In this document: positions 58,921-64,000 of the stretch, piece by piece
Layout of the letters: each line of letters begins with the position of its first letter
How positions within the stretch are numbered: the first letter of the stretch is position 1
NCBI RefSeq assembly: GCF_000372725.1
Contig: NW_005196681.1
Coordinates: 185,354 to 249,353 of the forward strand
Direction: 5' to 3'
Length of the DNA: 64,000 nt
From: Emiliania huxleyi CCMP1516
Taxonomy: Eukaryota > Haptophyta > Isochrysidales > Noelaerhabdaceae
Translations under genes and position numbers: made by a program
Notes under the pieces: model-generated
Databases searched by the model: none
What the model saw: the letters and a program-made list of their open reading frames with translations, nothing else
What the model was told of the DNA's origin: nothing

Positions 58921-61900
58921 ATGGTGGTCCCGCGTGCGCCGGCGCTCGCCGTCTCTCTCCCCTCCTCGCGCCGCGACAGTCCGGTCCGCGGCCGGCGAGA
59001 CTTGCCAGCGAGCCCCTCGGCCGACGTTGAGGCGACTCGCGCCGTGGTGCGCCGCCTTTTGCATGACCCTGCCGCGGCAGCTCAGCCAGCGGAGGCGACG
59101 CCTCTGGCCGTCGCGCGCCTCCTGGCGTTCGACTTCGGGTGGTCCACACACGGAGGCGCCGTCTTCGACCCATCGGTGAAGCTCTAGATGCGCGCGAGCA
59201 ATGCACGTCGAAGAAGGCCTTGCTTGTTGGCGATAGATGAGGGTCGGACGCGCTGGCTTGCGCTTGCGGTCGAGACACTGAGCTCTCCCTCCTGACCCAT
59301 TCCAGGCTCTCGACGCAACGCTGCGCCCTGTCGACCTCAACGCCATCCGAATCGACGGCGCCGCAGCGGGCGACGGCATCTCGGCCCTAGCCGAGCTGCT
59401 GAGCAGGTCGGGCGCAGGCGGTGAGGGGTGCGGAGCGTTCAGTGGCGACCGCGAATGGAGTCCCCTCTCATTATCTCGTGCATGCGCTGCCGACATGAAC
59501 CGGCCTCTCGTTCGCGAGGAGGCGTTTCGAGCCGTGTACCGCTGGCTTGCCACCGAGCCCCTCACGCCTGGCTCCCTGGCTCTGCTCGCTCACCTGCTCG
59601 TCACGGCGCTGACCGACGCCTGGTCGGCGATCCGAAAGGCGGCGGCCGCCGCCGTGGGCCGCCTCCTCCCTCCTCTACTGTCGCCCCCGCAGTTGGTCCT
59701 CTTCCACGCCCACCTCCTCTCCCTCTCGGAAGAGCTGCTGCTGGAGGGAGGCCCTGCAGCAGGAGGACCGGACTTGGTGGACGCGACGCCAACAGTTGGC
59801 GGTCGTGTCGACGCGCTTCCTCGGCCGCTCTTGCGCCGTCACTCTGAACCGCCACCGCGCTCGACCCCGGCGGGCGCGAGCGGGCCGTCCTGGGGATCGA
59901 CTGCTCCTCGGGTGCCGCCGCAGCAGCATGGGTCGCAGTGGAAAGCGCTCGAGGGGCTGATGCTCGGCATCACGGCAATGATCCGCGCGTCGAAGCCCGC
60001 CGACGCTCTCCTCGAGGCGGGTCGCTACGATGCGCTGCGGCCGACCTTGTACCGCCTGCTCGCGCACCCGCAAATTTCTGTGCGAGAGACGGCGCGCTCC
60101 GCTTTCCTCGCGGCCCTTGACGCGTCTGGTGCCTCCGATGGCGTCTTTGTCGAGGTGATGAACCGGCTGGCTAGCGGTGCCCCCTCGGACCCGGTGTCGC
60201 AGCGCCTGCCGTCCGCATCGCTTGACCGGCATGACGAGGCTTTCTTGCCGGCAGAGGCGCGCAGCAAGTGGGAAGATTGCAGCCGGACAGGCATCCCCGG
60301 GGAAGGTTTAGAGACGCTTTCGGTGGAGTCGCTCTCGCCTTCCTCGCCTCTGTCCCCGGCGGGCCGTTTCGAGCTCGAGGCCCTGGCACGCTCGCCCAAC
60401 CCCGACGGCGACCCTTTTCTCAGCATCCGGCGGGCGTCCGACTCGGCCGCTTCGCTCGCCGCCACGCTCTACGCAGGGGGGCCTCCGTGGACGCGCCCGC
60501 CGTCGGCTGGGACTGTGGGGCACTTGTCCGCTTTCGAGGCGGAGGGTCTGCTCAGCCTGGCTGCGGCTGTGCTCCCCGGCTTGCCGCCCTGCTTTGTGCT
60601 TCGGAACTGGGGACGCGTCTGGCCCGTGCTAGAGGCCTACCTGTCCCACACGGCGTCGACAGTCCGCCAGGCCTGTTCAGCACTCTTCCGTGCGGCACTC
60701 GACGCGGCGCCGACGCGGCTCCACCCCATCCTCGTGCGACTGATGCTGCAGTCCATCTCCGCTGGCTGGCACGTCGACTCCACCTCTCTCTCCCGGCTCA
60801 ACCCGACCACGCCATCGCCGTCGCCCGCCGGCCCCTCCCACAGCCCTTCCAACGGGGCCTCAAGCGGAGCCTCGCTCGGCGTGGCCGCCTGCTCGCCTGC
60901 CTCGTCTACCGCACCGCATACTGCTCGCTGGCCGCTAGCCGCCGCCTCAACGGCCGAGAGCGATGCGGCTTTGTGTCATCCGAAGCCGCGCCTCGAGGCC
61001 GTTAGCGAGAGGCAGCTGTCATGGCAGAGCCGCGAGGGGCGGCTTCTGGCGCTGGAGCTGGTCTACGACTTTGTGCGGGGGCAGCACGAGGCCGCGGCGG
61101 AGGAAGTGCCCGTCACGACCTCGCGCGAGGCGGGAGCGACGAGCCCTCTACGTGCCCGTCGCGCCTCTTTCGACACGGCAGCGACGCCCCGGTCCTTCCT
61201 CAGTCCAGCGCCGGCGCCGGCGGCCACGGTTGAAGCACCGCAATCGCTCCTGTACCTGCTCAGACAAGACCCACCACCCGCGATCCTTTGTGCCACCAAC
61301 GCGTTTTCGTTGCCGACTCCGCCAGCGAGGTCGACGCTGGCCGCGCCGAGCGAGGTGCCGCTACCCTGCGCCGACAGCAGCGCGGATCGGTGGGTCTGGG
61401 AGTGCGATGGCACAAACGCGGAGCGCGAGGCGGAGGAGTGGGCGCGAGCGCTCAACTGGGTCCCGTTTGGCACGTGCTTGCAGCTCTCTCTGCTGCAGGT
61501 GACTCAGTGCTTTGCGGATCGCCGTTTCGAGGTGCGGCGCATGGCAGACCAGCTGCTACGGCCGCTCACAGAGGTGGCTCTCGCCGCCGACCTGCCGGTG
61601 CTACAGGGGCTGTGGGCCAGCTTTCTGCCGCTCGTCGACTCTTTGCCGTGCTGGGTCGGCGCCTCCACCCTCCTCCTGGCACTCAATCACGCACAGCATT
61701 CGGAGGACACTCGGCCATCGGACGTGCCACGGCCGACGGCGCCGCTGGCGCTTCCACAGCGGGTGCGCGCGCTCCTTCCCGAGCTGCTCGGTCCGGTGTC
61801 TGATGTGGTAGCCGCCGCGACGTCGGACAAGGTGGTGGTGGTTGGAATGCAGCTCCTCGCAAGGCTGCTGGGCACCTTTCGCTCAGACCTCGCACTTTCT

Positions 61901-62935
61901 CCGCAGCGCCGCGCCACTCACACGGCCCTCCTCTCTCGCGCGCTACTCGAGGTCTCGGCGCAGGCGCACCCCGACAGGAGCCTCGAGGGGCTGCTGCGGG
62001 ACGAGGCTGGCGACCGCCAATCATCGGACACATCGCCATCGCAGCACCCACCTTCGCCCGTGGCTGCCTCCGGCCGCCGCGCGCTCCCCGCCCCGATTGT
62101 TTCCGGACGCGACACAGCCCACGCGCGGCTCATTGCGTCGTCGCTACTCACCGCCGTCCACGCGGAGCTCCCCGCGGTGTGCGAGGGGCTTGAGCGCACT
62201 GAGGGTTCCGAGATGCTCCTGTACGTGCTCTCCTCGCTCCGTCTCACCGTGCGCGACCCGCCGCTGCTGCTCCCACTTCTCGAAGCGGTCGACGTCTTGC
62301 TCACAAATGACGAGCGGTGCGCCGAGAGCGGCCAGTCGGTGCTCTGCGTGATGGTGTGGCTGCTCTCGTCGCCGCTGCTCTCGTCGTTTGCGCTGCGCCA
62401 TCTACTCATCATTTGCCACCGGCTGCCACAGATGCATAGCTCAGCGACACTCTTGGAGCTGCTGCGCGCGATTGCCGCCTTGCTCTTGCGCGACTCGCAG
62501 GTTGACTGCGAGGCCGAGGTGAAGGGGCATGCCAATACCGCGGTGCCTTCGCCAGATTCGCTCCGAGCGCAGCTGCGAGATGCGATTGTGGGCGGCGCAA
62601 GCGATGGCATGGCCTCCGGGGCTGACTGGGGCGAGAAAGGGACATCCGGCTTGCCAGCTGCAGCGCAAGTGGGTTTCGAGGCGGTGGCGGAAGATGAAGC
62701 GGACGGTTGGGACGATTGGGATGAAGCGGAGGTGGAGGAGGAGCCGGCCGAGCCGGAGGTGGTGCAGCAGGAGGCGGGCGCGTTTCTGCGCTCTCTCTGC
62801 GCCGGCGGCGCGGCCACTGATACGCAGGGGAGATCCACGCTCAGCCAGCTACTCTTGGGCGTGCTGCCAAAGCTGTCCGGGTCGGAGACCGCAGCGCTGC
62901 TCGGCGCAGTCCGAGCGGCGCCGCCTGCACCGTGA
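58921..62935 (+). CDS. Large HEAT/ARM-like helical-repeat protein
   Basis: Two exons, 58921-59175 and 59306-62935, joined in phase 0 (FDPS-ALDATLRPVDL), 1,294 residues. Start ATG 58921. Exon 1 is helical (ATRAVVRRLLHDPAAAA; VARLLAFDFGWSTHGG). Exon 2 is made of paired amphipathic helices (TPGSLALLAHLLVTALTDAW; QACSALFRAALDAAPTRLHP; LLPLLEAVDVLLTNDERC) typical of HEAT/ARM solenoids, interrupted by Ser/Pro-rich loops. Near the C-terminus is an acidic Trp-rich motif (DEADGWDDWDEAEVEEE), the sort of short linear motif seen in endocytic or trafficking adaptors. No specific family assigned. Confidence 0.65.
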
Positions 62936-63492
62936 GCTTGACGACAACCAGAGCGTGACCATGCACGTACAAGATACAGCATACGCGGTGTGCCCTGTCT
63001 ACGCCGCCATACGTGACGTCTTTGCGTTTTATGTGTGACCGCCAAGTGCGCGTGAGAGTGTGCGAAACGAGCCGGCGCGGTCCCCCCTCTGGCTCCGCCG
63101 CGGGCGTTTTTTTTTGCCGCAAAGAGGGTGTTGCATCTTGTGCGAGATCTCTGTTCTCTCTCTTGTGTTATCGTGCGGTACGTGGAGGAAGAGACTTTGC
63201 AACTCGCAAGTGCCATGGGGCGTGGGCGGACCCCAGCTGCGAGCTGGCAGCTCCGTTTTGATTATTTCTCCAAGCACAAGCTTTCTATTAACATGTTTTG
63301 TTGTAAGATTCTCAACACACGCAAGGGATGCGCACGAAAGTTTACTGTTTAGCAAAAGTCTCCCAAATCGCACGTGCGGCGCGCGGTGTGGGCCTGGGGG
63401 GGCGTGGCTCGTGGCCTCCCCCTACACAGCGACTCCTCGTCGCTGCGGTGATAAAAAGGCAAGACTCGGCCGCCGAGAAGTCGCGGCCCGAC
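62936..63492. other. Intergenic, convergent 3' ends
   Basis: T9 run near 63107 and AT-rich patch at 63255-63310. No gene or repeat family recognised. Confidence 0.4.
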
Positions 63493-64000
63493 CTACCCGC
63501 GCGCCGCGCGCAGCTCGTCCCGCACCGCCATCAGCGCCTTGCCGAGCCGGTTCTCGCCCGTCGAGATGCCGTCGCCCGCCTGGGGGCGCGGAGAGGGCGT
63601 GGATCCTCTCGCCCCGCCTCTCCCCCTCCCCCCCCCCCTCCCGCCCCGCGCCTGGATGCCGAGCCACGGGTTGAGGTCGACGCACGCGAGCAGCTTGTCT
63701 CCCGTCGCAAGGAGGTGCGCCGCCAGGCCCGAGCCCTCGGCCGCCTCGGAGGCGTACTGCGCACGCACCGCCGACAGCACCGCTGCGGCGCGCTGCTCGG
63801 AGGAGGGGAGGTCGGCGACGGCGTCGGCGGTGATGGCCGCCTCGAGGGTGGGGTACCTCTTCCCGTCGAGCTCGAAGGGGGCGAGCGTGCAGCGCATCGA
63901 GAGCGAGAGCGCCTCCGACGAGAGGGCGTTGTAGAAGGCGTGCACGCCTACCGCCTCGTGCTGAGTCTGGGGAACGAGCCCTTGCCAGGAGAGCGCGCGG
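63493..64000 (-). CDS. NADAR-domain (YbiA/DUF1768-like) protein, 5' part beyond the window
   Basis: Family enzymes handle ADP-ribose-linked substrates (removal of ADP-ribose from guanine, or cleavage of riboflavin intermediates). Frame is open to the window edge. Exons: from the edge to 63652, and 63579-63493, with a GC-AG intron between (CAG|GCGCGG donor). Seen: FYNALSSEALSLSM, TLAPFELDGKRYPTLEAAI (the Y-P-T-x-E strand), HLLATGDKLLACVDLNPWLG, and across the splice GIQ-AGDGISTGENRLGKALM, the family's G-x-G-x-N-x-LG-x-xLM signature, then VRDELRAARG at the stop. The usual second Gly-Trp-Gly is WLGIQ here. N-terminus missing. Confidence 0.75.
   Translation of the reverse strand, partial: RALSWQGLVPQTQHEAVGVHAFYNALSSEALSLSMRCTLAPFELDGKRYPTLEAAITADAVADLPSSEQRAAAVLSAVRAQYASEAAEGSGLAAHLLATGDKLLACVDLNPWLGIQARGGRGGGRGRGGARGSTPSPRPQAGDGISTGENRLGKALMAVRDELRAARG

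Overview
This is a eukaryotic nuclear window: GC-rich, intron-containing, with signal-peptide proteins and no operons. I infer a photosynthetic, flagellated haptophyte alga (Emiliania/Prymnesiophyceae-like). The grounds are many GC-AG introns with donors of the GCGTGC type, TTAGGG-like repeats, Pro-rich algal surface proteins, a plastid-type PAP/fibrillin, a possibly plastid-targeted SRP54 M-domain protein, a LOV photoreceptor and a TBC1D31-like ciliary protein. The species is inference; no marker gene is present. There is one 100-N assembly gap (31073-31172).

Layout. 1-2.7 kb: 3' part of a PAS/SnoaL/LOV photoreceptor gene (+). 4.3-7.1 kb: PFKFB-type bifunctional enzyme (-) with a 30-bp minisatellite and an altered phosphatase motif. 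8.3-11 kb: four-TM protein with a C-terminal R-S-E ADP-ribosyltransferase (+). 11.2-13.2 kb: candidate TIR element. 13.3-15.4 kb: type I membrane protein (-). 16.4-17.9 kb: AP2-AP2-J-domain fusion (-). 18.6-20.7 kb: Pro-rich surface protein (-), divergent from an MBD-like/SAM protein (20.8-21.7 kb, +). 22.1-23.7 kb: PCIF1-like cap methyltransferase (-), divergent from a small secreted Cys-rich protein. 24.8-25.5 kb: SRP54 M-domain-only protein. 26.5 kb: membrane-anchored sHSP. 27.8 kb: SLC35-like transporter. 29.3-32.0 kb: O-GlcNAc transferase spanning the gap. 32.2-35.0 kb: two unknown proteins. 35.3-39.6 kb: large membrane protein. 39.6-42.0 kb: repeat-rich. 42.0-43.9 kb: unknown protein. 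44.7-45.7 kb: PAP/fibrillin. 46.3-47.4 kb: coiled-coil gene. 47.9-52.8 kb: a very unusual fusion of 2OG oxygenase, Sel1, SET, 2OG oxygenase, TPR and alpha/beta hydrolase. 53.1-57.6 kb: TBC1D31 homologue (-). 58.9-62.9 kb: large helical-repeat protein. 63.5 kb to the edge: NADAR-domain protein (-).

The most interesting signal runs across genes. At least five introns (in the LOV, PFKFB, OGT, 35-kb membrane protein and SET-fusion genes) are bounded by direct repeats that include the splice junction. Splicing between equivalent AG|GY positions of the two repeat copies restores one uninterrupted coding copy. This is the signature of intron birth by tandem duplication of a proto-splice site, here usually AGGC because GC donors are used. 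Two introns also carry telomere-like repeats. Intergenic space is filled with small dispersed families: an 80-bp element present twice at 79/80 identity with a 14-bp target duplication, two MITE-like TIR elements, and a repeat whose hairpin arms differ between copies yet still pair.

The genes form no pathway cluster. Themes that recur are post-translational modification (ADP-ribosylation, O-GlcNAc, SET, 2OG hydroxylation), RNA cap methylation and cell-surface proteins.
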